Of a stretch of 64,000 nucleotides of DNA, positions 1-7,831 are shown in pieces. The translations under genes and the position numbers were made by a program. The number at the start of each line of letters is the position of its first letter. Positions within the stretch are counted from its first letter, which is position 1. The stretch is from NCBI GenBank assembly GCA_003021085.1, contig PXRE01000015.1, positions 1-64,000 on the forward strand. Direction: 5' to 3'. The notes under the pieces are model-generated. The model was given only the letters and a program-made list of their open reading frames with translations, searched no databases and had not been told where the DNA came from. This DNA is from Halobacteriales archaeon QS_1_68_20. GTDB taxonomy: Archaea > Halobacteriota > Halobacteria > Halobacteriales > PXRE01.

Positions 1-1
1 C

Positions 2-301
2 CGGATCGTGCTTGCGCTCCTCGCAGGGGAAGGGCGGTCGCTGACGCTGAATGACCTGACGAAGTCAGTCCTCAAGTACAACCATCAGGCGTCACCGACA
101 GCGGTCTCCGGGGACGTACTAACGGAGATCCGTCTCTCACTCTATCACGTCCACCTCCCGAAGCTGGCTTCGGACGGGCTCGTCACCTTCGATCCGGACC
201 GCCAGCTCGTGGAACCGACCGAGCAGTTCGAGCAGGTACAGCCGACCGTGTCCACGATCCTCGATGCCGATCCCACACTCGAAACGCCGCTCGAACTGTG
301 A
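2..301 (+). CDS. DUF7344 domain protein, 5' end cut by window
   Basis: The reading frame is open from the first base of the window, so the N-terminus lies outside; a GTG at position 8 is probably internal. The visible 99 residues show the haloarchaeal DUF7344 pattern: a helix reading VLALLAGEGRSLTLNDL, then the family hallmark LYHVHLPKLASDGLV followed by a short acidic beta-wing-like tail. DUF7344 is a small winged-helix-like domain assumed to bind DNA; no function is proven. It stands at the head of a DUF7344, HTH_10 order that recurs at 1275-2859 and 4354-5783. Confidence 0.8.
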   Translation, partial: RIVLALLAGEGRSLTLNDLTKSVLKYNHQASPTAVSGDVLTEIRLSLYHVHLPKLASDGLVTFDPDRQLVEPTEQFEQVQPTVSTILDADPTLETPLEL

Positions 302-558
302 CGTCGATCATCCGCTCTTCCTCCTCGTCTCTATCTTCATCTGGTGCCAGATGATGCCATTGAGGGACTGAGGGCGACGAACAATACGCAACCTCATGTG
401 AGTCAGCCTGAGACGGAAGAAAACATTCCGCACCAGCAGCCACCCGGTATGCTCGCACCCACTACCCACTCTACTGGTCAGCCACCGTATAACCCACGAC
501 ACTGTTCACCGACGGCCGCACGCACCGTGGCCTCAAACGCCCCGGAGGCGCCGTCGCG

Positions 559-1173
559 ATGACCGTTATCGTCGAGTTCTCACTTCCCGCGGACTCGTTT
601 CCGTTCGGGCGGTCCACCAGCGGTGACCCGAGCGTTCGGGTCCAACTCGAACGTCCCGTCCCGCTTCGGGAAGACCGCATCCCGTTCCTGTGGGCAGCCG
701 GCCAGGCGTTCGACCAGTTCGAAGACCACCTCCGCAACAGCGACATCGTCAAGGACGTCGGGGCGCTGACCCGCATCGGTGACAGCGTCCTGTACTACAC
801 CGAGTGGTACACGGACAAAGAGTCGTTCCTCAACGGTGTCAGTGACACGAACGGCACGATTATTGGGCGCACGGTGACGGCGACTGGTCGTTTACCGTCC
901 GCTTCCGCGGCCATGCCGACCTCTCACGCTTCCATCAGTACTATCAAGAACACGACTTCCCGGTCCACATCGACAGCGTGTATGCGCCTGCTGAGGAGTC
1001 CCGGACCGAGTATGGCTTCGGCCTCACGCCCGAGCAACGGGAAACCCTGATTATGGCCGTCGAGAAGGGGTACTTTTCAGTTCCTCGGGAGACAAAACTG
1101 GAAGATCGTCGCCGAGAACTTCGAGACAGTGGATGAGGGGACAGCCGATACTGACCCCATGGCCGAGGCATGA
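559..1173 (+). pseudogene. Broken HTH_10 (Bat-like) regulator
   Basis: Reads as a Bacterioopsin-activator-type regulator in three frames. Frame one (559 to about 875) gives the N-terminal half MTVIVEFSLPADSFPFG with VRVQLERPVPL, matching the intact paralogue at 1709. A second frame (about 870-1135) continues GDGDWSFTVRFRGHADLS and the HTH_10 signature LTPEQRETLIMAVEKGYFSV. A third frame finishes with IVAENFETVDEG and no normal recognition helix. Two indels plus a diverged C-terminus make it non-functional as written. It would have followed the DUF7344 gene ending at 301, as its intact relatives do. Confidence 0.8.
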
Positions 1174-1274
1174 GACGAGGGTTATCAAACTGCTTGTTAT
1201 AACGGGTTTGCGGAGAGACGGCGAACAGACATCAAACCCATTGTTGAATTGGATAGGAGGTCCATATCACGCCT

Positions 1275-1560
1275 ATGGGTGAGGTACCGACGTCCACGGT
1301 GGTACCGGACCACTTCGAGGGTTTCACTCCCGAGTACTGCCAGGCTGTGTTCCAGTATTTCGAGCAACAGTCACCAGAGACTGCAACCGGACCGACCTTG
1401 CAGCCTACGCATCTGACCAGCACCGGCCGGACGGGGATGCGTCTGCGATTGCCATCTCGCTCCATCATGCGACGCTTCCAAGTTGGCCGACGCCGGACTC
1501 ATCGAGTACGACCCGCGAAGTAACAGCCCGATACAGTGGCCCCTGATCAGGAGACACGGA
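1275..1560 (+). pseudogene. Broken DUF7344 protein
   Basis: The first 35 codons (MGEVPTSTVVPDHFEG, then EYCQAVFQYFEQQS) read in one frame; the rest of the domain continues in another frame as DLAAYASDQHRPDGDASAIA and, after a second one-base loss at about 1483, as KLADAGLIEYDPRSN. Restoring the frames rebuilds the DUF7344 hallmark LHH.TLPKLADAGLIEYD. The 3' limit is approximate. It precedes an intact HTH_10 gene, so the DUF7344 partner of this cassette is lost while its HTH_10 and HalOD1 partners survive. Confidence 0.7.
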
Positions 1561-1627
1561 CTAACCACGCATGGCAAGAGGGGATACCATAGCTGCCGGT
1601 TCTGGAGAGCGGTGGTCGGTACAGAAG

Positions 1628-1638
1628 GTATATATATC
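1628..1638 (+). promoter_or_regulatory. TATA box of the HTH_10 gene
   Basis: GTATATATATC lies about 75 bases before the start chosen for the next gene. It excludes the longer upstream open frame (which would begin at 1571) as the true start, because the promoter would sit inside it. GGAGGG at 1699-1704 can serve as Shine-Dalgarno for the ATG at 1709. Confidence 0.6.
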
Positions 1639-1708
1639 GTACATCAAATGTGACAGTTATCGCCTGAAACCATGCAGTCGTTGCGGGGCGTTTTGGATGG
1701 AGGGACCG

Positions 1709-2353
1709 ATGGCGACTGTAGCTGAGTTTACACTTGATTCCCACGAGTTCCCGCTCGGAACTGTGTTCGCAGAACTCCCGGACGTCACCGTCCAACTCGA
1801 ACGCGTCGTACCGGACGCCAAGGGTGTCGCCCCCTACTTCTGGGTCCGGGGGACAGAGTCTGATACGATCGTCGACCAGTTCTCGGCGCATCCAGGTGTC
1901 ACAGATATCCAATTCGTCGATGATGTCAACGGCGAGTACCTCATGCGGTGCCAGTGGGTCTCTGGACATGACAGTGTGCTGGATGCACTCATCGATCCAG
2001 AAGTCGTCTTACTCTCTGCAGTGGGTACCGAGGATAAGTGGACCTTCGAAGTACGGGGCGAATCTCGTGAGGCGATTGCCACGTTTCGGAACTACTGCCA
2101 CGACCACGAGATACCGGTCACACTAACAGAACTCCACGCACTTGAATCACTGGAGGCACAGCACGAACTCACCGAGAAACAACGCGAGGCACTGATCCTC
2201 GCCTTCGAGCGCGGGTACTTTGAGTCACCCCGGGAGACGACGCTGCAGGAGGTCGCTGATGAACTCGGCATCACGCAACAATCGCTCTCGTCCCGTCTCC
2301 GGCGCGGCAACCGCCGTCTCATCGAAGAAGCGCTCATCGAGTCGCACTCATAG
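1709..2353 (+). CDS. HTH_10 (Bat-like) transcriptional regulator
   Basis: A 214-residue haloarchaeal regulator with the usual two parts: an N-terminal alpha/beta sensor-like half (residues 1-145, starting MATVAEFTLDSHEFPLG and holding VTVQLERVVPD) and a C-terminal HTH_10 domain (about 153-210) with LTEKQREALILAFERGYFES, ETTLQEVADELGITQQSLS and SRLRRGNRRLIEEAL. No PAS or GAF domain is present, so this is the short class of Bat relative. ATG 1709 is chosen for the GGAGG five bases upstream and the TATA box at 1628; ATG 1697 is possible. It lies between a broken DUF7344 gene and a HalOD1 gene. Target genes are unknown. Confidence 0.85.
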   Translation: MATVAEFTLDSHEFPLGTVFAELPDVTVQLERVVPDAKGVAPYFWVRGTESDTIVDQFSAHPGVTDIQFVDDVNGEYLMRCQWVSGHDSVLDALIDPEVVLLSAVGTEDKWTFEVRGESREAIATFRNYCHDHEIPVTLTELHALESLEAQHELTEKQREALILAFERGYFESPRETTLQEVADELGITQQSLSSRLRRGNRRLIEEALIESHS

Positions 2354-2389
2354 CTCCCTCCGTTCGGAGATGCTTAAAGGACCTTCTGT

Positions 2390-2397
2390 ATTATAAG
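2390..2397 (+). promoter_or_regulatory. TATA-like box before HalOD1 gene
   Basis: ATTATAAG, 37 bases before ATG 2434, in a short AT-rich stretch between the HTH_10 stop and the HalOD1 start; suggests the HalOD1 gene has its own promoter rather than relying only on readthrough. Confidence 0.45.
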
Positions 2398-2433
2398 TAG
2401 TCAGACTCACCCACGCTGCCCCGGTACACGGTG

Positions 2434-2859
2434 ATGATGAGCCGTGACAGTCACCCCGATCCAGAGGACAGCGTGTCATCCGAACCGTCAACGGGATCGG
2501 CATCACAAACCCAGTCAGTGGACTGTGGCGTCTGTTCGTTCGAGTCGTTTGAATATCAACCGGATGAACGAGTCCATCGGGCGATGTTTGACGGCGACGT
2601 AGTCGCCCCCAGCACGGCAGTCGTCGGGGCGGTATCGACGGTTGCGGACAAGGACCCGCTGAACATCGAACCCCTTCATTCAATGATCGATCCTGACGCC
2701 CTAGACGCGCTCTTTTCCGGGAAACGACATAGTGAGGGCGATATACACGTGCGGTTCTCTGTTGCGGGATACAGCGTTACGGTGAGCAGTTACGGGAGTA
2801 TCGTCGTTCGCTCAGCTCAGTCCGAGCACTCTCACAATCCGGTTGAGGACGGTGACTAG
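2434..2859 (+). CDS. HalOD1 output-domain protein
   Basis: A 141-residue acidic protein. The first 45 residues are low-complexity; from about residue 47 it shows the HalOD1 domain: STAVVGAVSTVADKDPLNIE, LHSMIDPDALDALF, then a beta hairpin VRFSVAGYSVTVSSYGSIVV. HalOD1 is a haloarchaeal domain often at the end of response regulators or standing alone in signalling loci; its molecular action is not established. GTG 2431, ATG 2434 and ATG 2437 are all in frame and cannot be separated by sequence alone. It closes the first regulatory cassette. Confidence 0.8.
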   Translation: MMSRDSHPDPEDSVSSEPSTGSASQTQSVDCGVCSFESFEYQPDERVHRAMFDGDVVAPSTAVVGAVSTVADKDPLNIEPLHSMIDPDALDALFSGKRHSEGDIHVRFSVAGYSVTVSSYGSIVVRSAQSEHSHNPVEDGD

Positions 2860-2984
2860 GACCACGATCACTGTCCCACACAGGCGGGAAATCGAATGGC
2901 AAACTTCTCTTCCGTTGAACGAGCAGCCCACCGATATCGACCGTGTGATCGGTTGGGGGTAACGGCCGGGAAACGTGGTTCCAG

Positions 2985-3465
2985 TTATTTACTGAGTAGC
3001 GATTCAGCTCTCTGTACGCCCGCATCTACTGACTGTCGACTCACGCCACACATGTCTGCCCATTTAGCATGGGTGATACGGTCGTCAGTCATCCAGTAGT
3101 CCAATGCTTCTGCACGAGTTGATTTTTGAACAAGAACGGCAAGCTCACGCTTGGCAATGAGCTTACCGATCTCAGTCGGATTGATTGGTGGTGCTGGGAA
3201 TTCATGAACAAGGTGGTACTCAGTGCTAATCCGGAATTTTACATCAATCCAGCCTCCACCATCGGCTGTCTATCCCACTTCAAGTAAGGCCTGATCTGAT
3301 TCTTCTGGTGGGGTGTCGGGATTGTCCGGTTTATTTGCCGCGTGCCAGAGCAGGGTGCGCGGGCTAAGTTCTTCGTACCCTCCGATTTCACCGAAGTCAG
3401 GAGGACCATTTCAACTCATCAAGTTTGGGTGCGTCCAAGCGGTATTGTTCAGTTAAGCGATGGTG
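2985..3465 (-). pseudogene. Decayed AT-rich ORF of unknown family
   Basis: Reading leftward, a coding-like frame gives RLTEQYRLDAPKLDELKWS, then after a one-base slip GPPDFGEIGGYEELSPRT and LLWHAANKPDNPDTPPEES, meets an in-frame TAG at 3270-3272, and continues WIDVKFRISTEYHLVHEFPA, IGKLIAKRELAVLVQKSTRA and DYWMTDDRITHAKWADMCGV to a stop at 2985. The last part resembles an HTH (WADMCGVSRQSV). Codon use is clearly more AT-rich than the neighbours, suggesting acquired DNA. I do not recognise the family. Confidence 0.55.
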
Positions 3466-3540
3466 GCCTGCACAGCCGCCAGGTCAGTGGTGACCACAAC
3501 AGCCGCCAATCAGCGGTGCGCGTCACGACCCACGCCGGGC
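3460..3540. repeat. 26-bp degenerate tandem repeat, about three units
   Basis: Units ATGGTGGCCTGCACAGCCGC, AGTGGTGACCACAACAGCCG and AGCGGTGCGCGTCACGACCC (first 20 bases each) start at 3460, 3486 and 3512. The same type of unit forms a longer array at 52577-52756. Both arrays run directly into GGGACTGAAAGGGGCCG. Confidence 0.6.
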
Positions 3541-3680
3541 GGGACTGAAAGGGGCCGCGCGCTCGGCGACGCACGACGACGTTCCCGCGAACGAACGTGA
3601 GCGGGAGCCAGCGAGAGGGTCGCTCTCGCGCGCAGCGAGCCAGGCGAGTCGAGCGCGGGGGGGCTTTCGAGGTGTTCTAA
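3541..3680. repeat. GGGACTGAAAGGGG ... GGGGCTTTCGA intergenic element
   Basis: Begins GGGACTGAAAGGGGCCG at 3541 and ends with GTCGAGCGCG, GGGGGGCTTTCGAGG at about 3650-3672. The same head occurs at 52759 and, with the same tail, at 38025-38141 and inverted at 37838-37970. No coding potential is seen; it is GC-rich with several purine-rich direct repeats. Confidence 0.55.
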
Positions 3681-3757
3681 TAACGGAACCCGGCTCATCT
3701 GAACACTGCCTCCCGACGGTAACCGGACTTTAAGCGTCTCGCGGGCCAACGTTCGGC

Positions 3758-4132
3758 GTGACCGACCCTTCGACCGTCCGGCACCGGCGCGTCCCCATCG
3801 CACTGGCGAGTTCGACCGTCCTGGCCGGGTTGCTGGCGATCAGGGCGTGGGAGGCCGGTGCGGTCGGGCCGGATAGCGTCCTGTTCGTCGGCGTCGGCGT
3901 CGCGCTGGGGCTGGCGGTGGTGTTGCTGGAACGCCAGGAGATAGCGCTCCTGCTCTCTATCGGCGGCCAGCTTCGTGGCTCGGTCGTGCTACAACTGGCG
4001 GCCGTCATCGCGGTCCTGTCCGTCGTCACCGTCGTGACGGGGGAACTCGGACCGTCGTTCGACGTCGTCGCCGTCGCTGGGCTGGCGACCGTCACCGTCG
4101 GCGAACTCGCGTTGCTGGCCTGGGAGACGTGA
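3758..4132 (+). CDS. Small four-helix membrane protein
   Basis: A 124-residue protein with four hydrophobic segments (about 14-32, 39-58, 68-92 and 99-121) joined by very short loops, starting at a GTG. A TTTAAG box at about 3729-3734 lies 25-29 bases before the start, fitting a leaderless haloarchaeal message. No conserved motif or recognised family is visible; the charged N-terminus (TDPSTVRHRR) suggests an inside start. Neighbouring genes give no clue to function. Confidence 0.6.
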   Translation: MTDPSTVRHRRVPIALASSTVLAGLLAIRAWEAGAVGPDSVLFVGVGVALGLAVVLLERQEIALLLSIGGQLRGSVVLQLAAVIAVLSVVTVVTGELGPSFDVVAVAGLATVTVGELALLAWET

Positions 4133-4353
4133 CCACCGACGCCGGGCGAGCCGCCGACGCCGGGCGAGACGGTGCCGCCGACGAGCGGTAGCTGGTGCAG
4201 GTAGGACGTGGTTCTTCGCTCGTACCCGCTCCTTTCGTCGTTGGCCGGGACCGGTAACCCCCGCCTCCGTCGTCGGTCGACCCATCGTCTAGCGTGTCTT
4301 ATGGAAATTATTGGGGTATCCGACTTACCTCCGGCGGCTCGGTACCTGAATTC

Positions 4354-4713
4354 ATGAGCCGGAGCCTAACTCGAAGTGTAGTTGACTCGGGGTCCGTCGA
4401 CTCACGGCTGGACGTGTCCCTGGACGTACTGGCGAATTCCTACCGCCGGGCGGCGCTCTCTCGACTCGTCGAGGCCGACGACGACGTGGCGTTCGACCGA
4501 CTGGTGGACCAGGTGATCGACGCGGTCGACGACCAGGCCGTCGAGACGCCGACCACCGACCGGACGTGGGTCGCCACTCGCCTCTACCACGTCCACCTGC
4601 CGAAACTCGCGGACGCGGGCGTCCTCGCCCACGACGACTGGGAGTCGTTCAAGGCGACCGACCGCGGCGAGGCGGCAATCGGGCTCCTCGAAGGCGTCGA
4701 ACCGCAACGATAG
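4354..4713 (+). CDS. DUF7344 domain protein
   Basis: A 119-residue protein with the DUF7344 core at about residues 22-115: LDVLANSYRRAALSRLVEAD, then the hallmark LYHVHLPKLADAGVLAHDD. The ATG at 4354 is chosen over an in-frame upstream ATG at 4294 because the added residues are not conserved in type. It is followed 63 bases later by an HTH_10 gene and then by a HalOD1 gene, the same order as at 1275-2859. Likely a small DNA-binding or adaptor protein of a shared regulatory unit; this is inferred from fold and context only. Confidence 0.8.
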   Translation: MSRSLTRSVVDSGSVDSRLDVSLDVLANSYRRAALSRLVEADDDVAFDRLVDQVIDAVDDQAVETPTTDRTWVATRLYHVHLPKLADAGVLAHDDWESFKATDRGEAAIGLLEGVEPQR

Positions 4714-4776
4714 CGGGAAGGCAGGACCGGCATCCAGCACGTCTGCCGCCTCTATCCACCGCACTCGTCGCCCACA

Positions 4777-5415
4777 ATGTCCCTCGTCGCAGAGGCCCAG
4801 GTCGCCCACCCCGACATCGCACTGACCCCGACGGTCCGGGCGGTCCCGGGAGCGACCGTCGAGCGGGAACGCCTCGTCGTACGCGATCTGGACCCCTCGT
4901 TCCTGTTCGTCTCGGTTTCCTGCAGTAGCTTCGAGCGCTTCGAGGACACGCTGGCCACCGACGGGACCGTGACCGAATCGCTGGTGATTAGCGACGACGC
5001 CAGACGGGTGTATCGCGTCACCCTGTCCGAGGAGCGCAAGCGACTCGCGCCGATCCCGGCCACGCTCGGAATCAACCTCGAGCGGGCCTACAGCCAGGAC
5101 GATAGCTGGGTCCTGCGGCTCCAGCTCCCCGACCGGGAGGTGCTTTCGGCGTTCAACGACTACTGCGACGAGGCAGGCATCCAGGTGGCGGTGACGTCGC
5201 TCAGGCGGACCAGCGCGGCCGAGGACCGCATCTACGGCCTGACGGAGCCCCAGCGGGACCTCCTGGCCGTCGCCCACGAGGAGGGCTACTTCGACGACCC
5301 TCGCGGCATCTCACTGCAGGACCTCGCCGAGCAGTTCGACGTCTCCCCGACCGCGCTCAGCCGACGGCTCCGGCGGGCCCAGGACAACCTGATCCGGGCC
5401 GCCCTGGGGACCTGA
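4777..5415 (+). CDS. HTH_10 (Bat-like) transcriptional regulator
   Basis: A 212-residue paralogue of the 1709 gene. N-terminal half (1-145) begins MSLVAEAQVAHPDIALTPTV and contains ATVERERLVVRD, equivalent to the QLERVVPD strand of the other copy. C-terminal HTH_10 (about 150-209): YGLTEPQRDLLAVAHEEGYF, GISLQDLAEQFDVSPTALS, RRLRRAQDNLIRAAL. Short Bat class without PAS/GAF. It sits between DUF7344 and HalOD1 genes, intact in this cassette. Divergence from its paralogue in the sensor half suggests different inputs, with a shared DNA-binding mode. Confidence 0.85.
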   Translation: MSLVAEAQVAHPDIALTPTVRAVPGATVERERLVVRDLDPSFLFVSVSCSSFERFEDTLATDGTVTESLVISDDARRVYRVTLSEERKRLAPIPATLGINLERAYSQDDSWVLRLQLPDREVLSAFNDYCDEAGIQVAVTSLRRTSAAEDRIYGLTEPQRDLLAVAHEEGYFDDPRGISLQDLAEQFDVSPTALSRRLRRAQDNLIRAALGT

Positions 5416-5507
5416 TCGTCCGGTCTCGGTGTGACTGTGTCCGCCCCCTCTTAACGCCACAGGTAATCAACGTGAACGTCTTTCCGGGCGAACCGGGTAG
5501 ACCCGTT

Positions 5508-5783
5508 ATGGATCGTTCCGACGACGAGTTCCCGAAAACTCACCGGGTCGACCCCGACCGATCGGTGAGCGAAGCCGTCGTGTACGCCGTCTCGGAGGCG
5601 ACGGGCACCGACCCCCTGGACCTCGAACCGCTGTACACCGCCGTCGACCCCGACTGCCTGGACGAGTTGTTCGCCCGGGCCGACTCCGCACGGCCCGCCG
5701 AACTGCGGTTCACCTTCTCCGGGTACGAGATGACGGTCATCTCGGACGGCCGCGTCCGCATCGAGGGCGACGCCGAGGACTGA
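5508..5783 (+). CDS. HalOD1 output-domain protein
   Basis: A 91-residue protein made almost entirely of a HalOD1 domain: SVSEAVVYAVSEATGTDPLD, LEPLYTAVDPDCLDELF, then hairpin ELRFTFSGYEMTVISDGRVR. ATG 5508 is preferred to the in-frame GTG 5472. It is the last gene of the complete cassette and is shorter than its paralogue at 2434, which has an added N-terminal tail. Probably a stand-alone output partner for the regulators upstream; mechanism unknown. Confidence 0.8.
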   Translation: MDRSDDEFPKTHRVDPDRSVSEAVVYAVSEATGTDPLDLEPLYTAVDPDCLDELFARADSARPAELRFTFSGYEMTVISDGRVRIEGDAED

Positions 5784-5837
5784 CGCGTCCTGCCGCCACA
5801 CTCCCCCGGCCGCAAGTCCCGCGGTCCCGGGACGCCG

Positions 5838-6092
5838 TCACTCTCGGACGTGGATCGAACTGCCCAGGTACTTCGTCAGCGCGCGGTCGCCGAGTCGGCG
5901 TTGAACGCCTCGAGGTTCTCCTCGACTGTCTCCCGTAGCGCGGTCAGGTGCGCCCCCTTGGTCCCCAGTTCCCGGAACGACACCCCGTCGACGGTCACGC
6001 CACTGCTCGACGGGTCGAGGCGGAACCTGACGGAGCAGACGTAATGCGCGTCGCCGTGCTGGGCGTCGCCCGTGGCGTCGCCTGGCGCGCCG
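5838..6092 (-). pseudogene. Frameshifted small ORF downstream of hsp20
   Basis: Reading leftward from just after the Hsp20 stop, a coding-like frame gives HYVCSVRFRLDPSSSGVTVD, GVSFRELGTKGAHLTALRET and VEENLEAFNADSATAR, then a stop; shifting one base continues ALTKYLGSSIHVRE to TGA at 5838-5840. No start codon is found in the first frame, so the 5' part is missing too. The peptide composition is haloarchaeal and plausible, but I do not recognise the family. Confidence 0.5.
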
Positions 6093-6104
6093 GCGAAAAA
6101 GCGA

Positions 6105-6605
6105 TTACTGGACGTCGACGACGCGTCCGTCGTCCTCGGCGTGTCCCTCGGTCGGGAGGGTCACTTCGAGGGCGCCGTTGCGGTAGGTGGCCGCGATCTC
6201 GTCCTCGCGGACGGCCGCGGGCACTCGCAGTTGCTCGTGGACCCTGCGGTCCCGGCGCGTGGCGGCGAACTCGGACTCCTCGGTGGTCTCGCGCTCGGCC
6301 GTGATCGAGAGGCGGTCGTCCTCGAAGCGGACGGTGATCTCCTCGCGCTCGAAGCCCGGGAGGTCCGCCACTGCGACGTACCCCTCGTCGGTCTCCTCCA
6401 GGCGGAGGTTGGACCCACCGACGAACGACTCACCCGTCCGGGGCATCTCGGCGCCCATCCGGGGCATCCCGCCCGTCGTCTCGTCGCTCGTCCGGGACAT
6501 CTCGCCCATCGGGGAACCGCCCATGGCGGTCCCGCCCATCGTGGAGCGGCGCATTTGCTCGAACATCTGGTCCATCATCTCGAAGGGGTTTCGTCGAATG
6601 CTCAT
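6105..6605 (-). CDS. hsp20: Hsp20/alpha-crystallin small heat-shock protein
   Basis: A 166-residue small heat-shock protein, an ATP-independent holdase that keeps unfolding proteins soluble. The alpha-crystallin domain spans about 66-160: LRLEETDEGYVAVADLPGFE, EEITVRFEDDRLSITAERET, YRNGALEVTLPT near the end. The N-terminal 60 residues are unusual: rich in Met and Gly with repeated MGG/MGE units (STMGGTAMGGSPMGEM, TTGGMPRMGAEMP). Start ATG 6605 has GGAG eight bases upstream and a TATA box at 6636. The gene is single, with a different, decayed ORF downstream. Confidence 0.9.
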   Translation of the reverse strand: MSIRRNPFEMMDQMFEQMRRSTMGGTAMGGSPMGEMSRTSDETTGGMPRMGAEMPRTGESFVGGSNLRLEETDEGYVAVADLPGFEREEITVRFEDDRLSITAERETTEESEFAATRRDRRVHEQLRVPAAVREDEIAATYRNGALEVTLPTEGHAEDDGRVVDVQ

Positions 6606-6635
6606 CAGAATCTCCAGCTATATATTGGCTCCCGG

Positions 6636-6646
6636 AGTATATATCT
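6636..6646 (-). promoter_or_regulatory. TATA box of hsp20
   Basis: On the minus strand AGATATATACT, centred about 36 bases before the hsp20 ATG; a second TATATA at 6619-6624 overlaps the expected transcription start. The double AT-rich motif in otherwise GC-rich DNA fits a strong inducible promoter. Confidence 0.55.
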
Positions 6647-6751
6647 ATTCCGAGACGTGTGGTAGCAAGGGTCCGCACGCGGGCGAATACGGGAACTAAG
6701 AGTTCCGAGGTTCTCGCGCAGAGCGGTCGTCGTCGGTGGTTCCGCGGGGGT

Positions 6752-7150
6752 TCACTCCTCGCCGTCGAAGTCCAGCGCGGCCGAGTTGATGCAGAAGCGC
6801 TTGCCGGTCGGTTCGGGGCCGTCGTCGAAGACGTGGCCCAGGTGGCCCTCGCAGGTGGCACAGACGACTTCCGTGCGGACCATCCCGAGGCTCCGGTCCT
6901 CGCGGAACTCGACGCTGCCGTCCTCTGCGTCGAAGAAACTCGGCCACCCGTGGCCGGCGTCGTACTTCACCTCGGAGTCGAACAGTTCCGCGCCACAGCC
7001 GACACAGCGGTAGACGCCGTCCTCGTCCAGGTCGAGGTACTCGCCGGTGAACTTCGGTTCGGTGCCGCGCTCGCGCAGGATGCGGTACTCCTCGTCGGTC
7101 AGCACCTCGCGCCACTCCTCGTCGCTCTCCGGGACGGATTGCTCGGTCAT
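6752..7150 (-). CDS. msrB: Peptide-methionine (R)-S-oxide reductase MsrB
   Basis: 132 residues, normal MsrB length. It reduces the R-epimer of methionine sulfoxide in oxidised proteins. Zinc ligands are two CxxC pairs, C49/C52 (RCVGCGAELF) and C97/C100 (CATCEGHLGHVF); the GHGWPSFF motif is at 67-74 and the catalytic cysteine is C120 in GKRFCINSAAL. All key residues are present. No resolving-cysteine partner MsrA is fused or adjacent. The 470 bases upstream hold dispersed repeats rather than a gene. Confidence 0.95.
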   Translation of the reverse strand: MTEQSVPESDEEWREVLTDEEYRILRERGTEPKFTGEYLDLDEDGVYRCVGCGAELFDSEVKYDAGHGWPSFFDAEDGSVEFREDRSLGMVRTEVVCATCEGHLGHVFDDGPEPTGKRFCINSAALDFDGEE

Positions 7151-7234
7151 GCTCCCGCCTATGGCCGCGACTGCCGTATGGCTTGCGTCGGTACGGGTTC
7201 GAAGGGTGTCTCTCGGTGTTTGGATTTGAGTTGC

Positions 7235-7412
7235 GGCGCGCGCGAGAAGTCCCCGTGAGCCGTGCGAACGGGGGCTCGGGAGATCTCGCTCTCCCGGTGG
7301 CCGAGTGGAGCGTCCGGGTGAGCCGCGGAGCCGCGAACCCAGGCCGAAACGAGGCGGCTGGGGAGGCGTGAGGTCGACCCATCGGTCCAGTGGTCGCTAG
7401 CGTCGATCCTTG
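7235..7412 (+). repeat. Dispersed hairpin element A, copy 1
   Basis: Starts GGCGCGCGCGAGAAGTCCCC, contains the stem GGGAG..CTCTCCC, then GGCTGGGGAGGCGTGAGGT and ends GTGGTCGCTAGCGTCGATCC. Copies of the same layout are at 34024-34233 (direct) and 23211-23412 (inverted). This copy lacks the middle hairpin seen in the other two. It lies between msrB and the HTH gene, both on the minus strand. Confidence 0.7.
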
Positions 7413-7443
7413 ACCAACCTGTGAACACCGGCGATCGCTTGAC

Positions 7444-7528
7444 TAGGGATGTCCACGCCCTCCCCAACCGATTGCGTTACTCGCTTCGCTGCGTTACTCA
7501 TCCCTCGCGCGCGTTGCTCGCGCGCGCC
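7444..7528 (-). repeat. Dispersed element B, copy 1
   Basis: Inverted relative to element A. On the minus strand it reads GCGCGCGCGAGCAACGCGCG, then GAGTAACGCAGC..GAGTAACGCAATCGG and TTGGGGAGGGCGTGG, ending ATCCCTAG. A second copy is at 23064-23152. In both loci A and B point toward each other across the GTGGTCGCTAGCG core. Confidence 0.65.
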
Positions 7529-7622
7529 ACGTTCCAGTCCTGGCCGAGCGGCCGCGCGGATTGCGTCCCTGTTCCGGCCGGGTAGACACAAGAGTACCAC
7601 GCTTCCCTCCAGAACCTAGAAC

Positions 7623-7829
7623 TCACTCCCCGTCGCCGGGGTCGTACGTGAACAGGTCCTCGATGGCGCAGTCGAAGTAGTTCGCCAGTTCGAAGGCCAG
7701 TTCCAGGCTCGGGTCGTACCGGCCGCGCTCGATGGCGTTGATCGTCTGCCGGGAGACGCCGACGGCGTCGGCCAGTTCCGCCTGCGTCACGTCGGCTTTC
7801 GCCCGCCAGACCTTCAGGTCGTTCTCCAT
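7623..7829 (-). CDS. Xre-family HTH repressor (short)
   Basis: A 68-residue single-domain Cro/C1-type regulator: MENDLKVWRAKADVTQAELA, DAVGVSRQTINAIERGRYDP (recognition helix SRQTINAIE), then SLELAFELANYFDCAIEDLF. This is the common archaeal/bacterial short Xre type that pairs with a membrane protein. Its start overlaps the stop region of the DUF2178 gene (ATG 7829, stop 7832-7834), so the two are co-transcribed. The palindrome at 8216-8235 before the pair is a likely autoregulatory operator. Confidence 0.9.
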   Translation of the reverse strand: MENDLKVWRAKADVTQAELADAVGVSRQTINAIERGRYDPSLELAFELANYFDCAIEDLFTYDPGDGE

Positions 7830-7831
7830 CG

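Noticed and set aside
344-562. 72-codon frame before the first HTH_10 pseudogene
   Set aside because: No domain, helix or signal feature and poor codon use; probably chance.
1571-1708. Longer N-terminus of the 1709 HTH_10 protein
   Set aside because: The TATA box at 1628 would lie inside it and the added peptide shows no similarity to the paralogue at 4777.
2896-3099. 67-codon frame in the 2.9-3.1 kb gap
   Set aside because: Overlaps the better supported minus-strand remnant and lacks family features.
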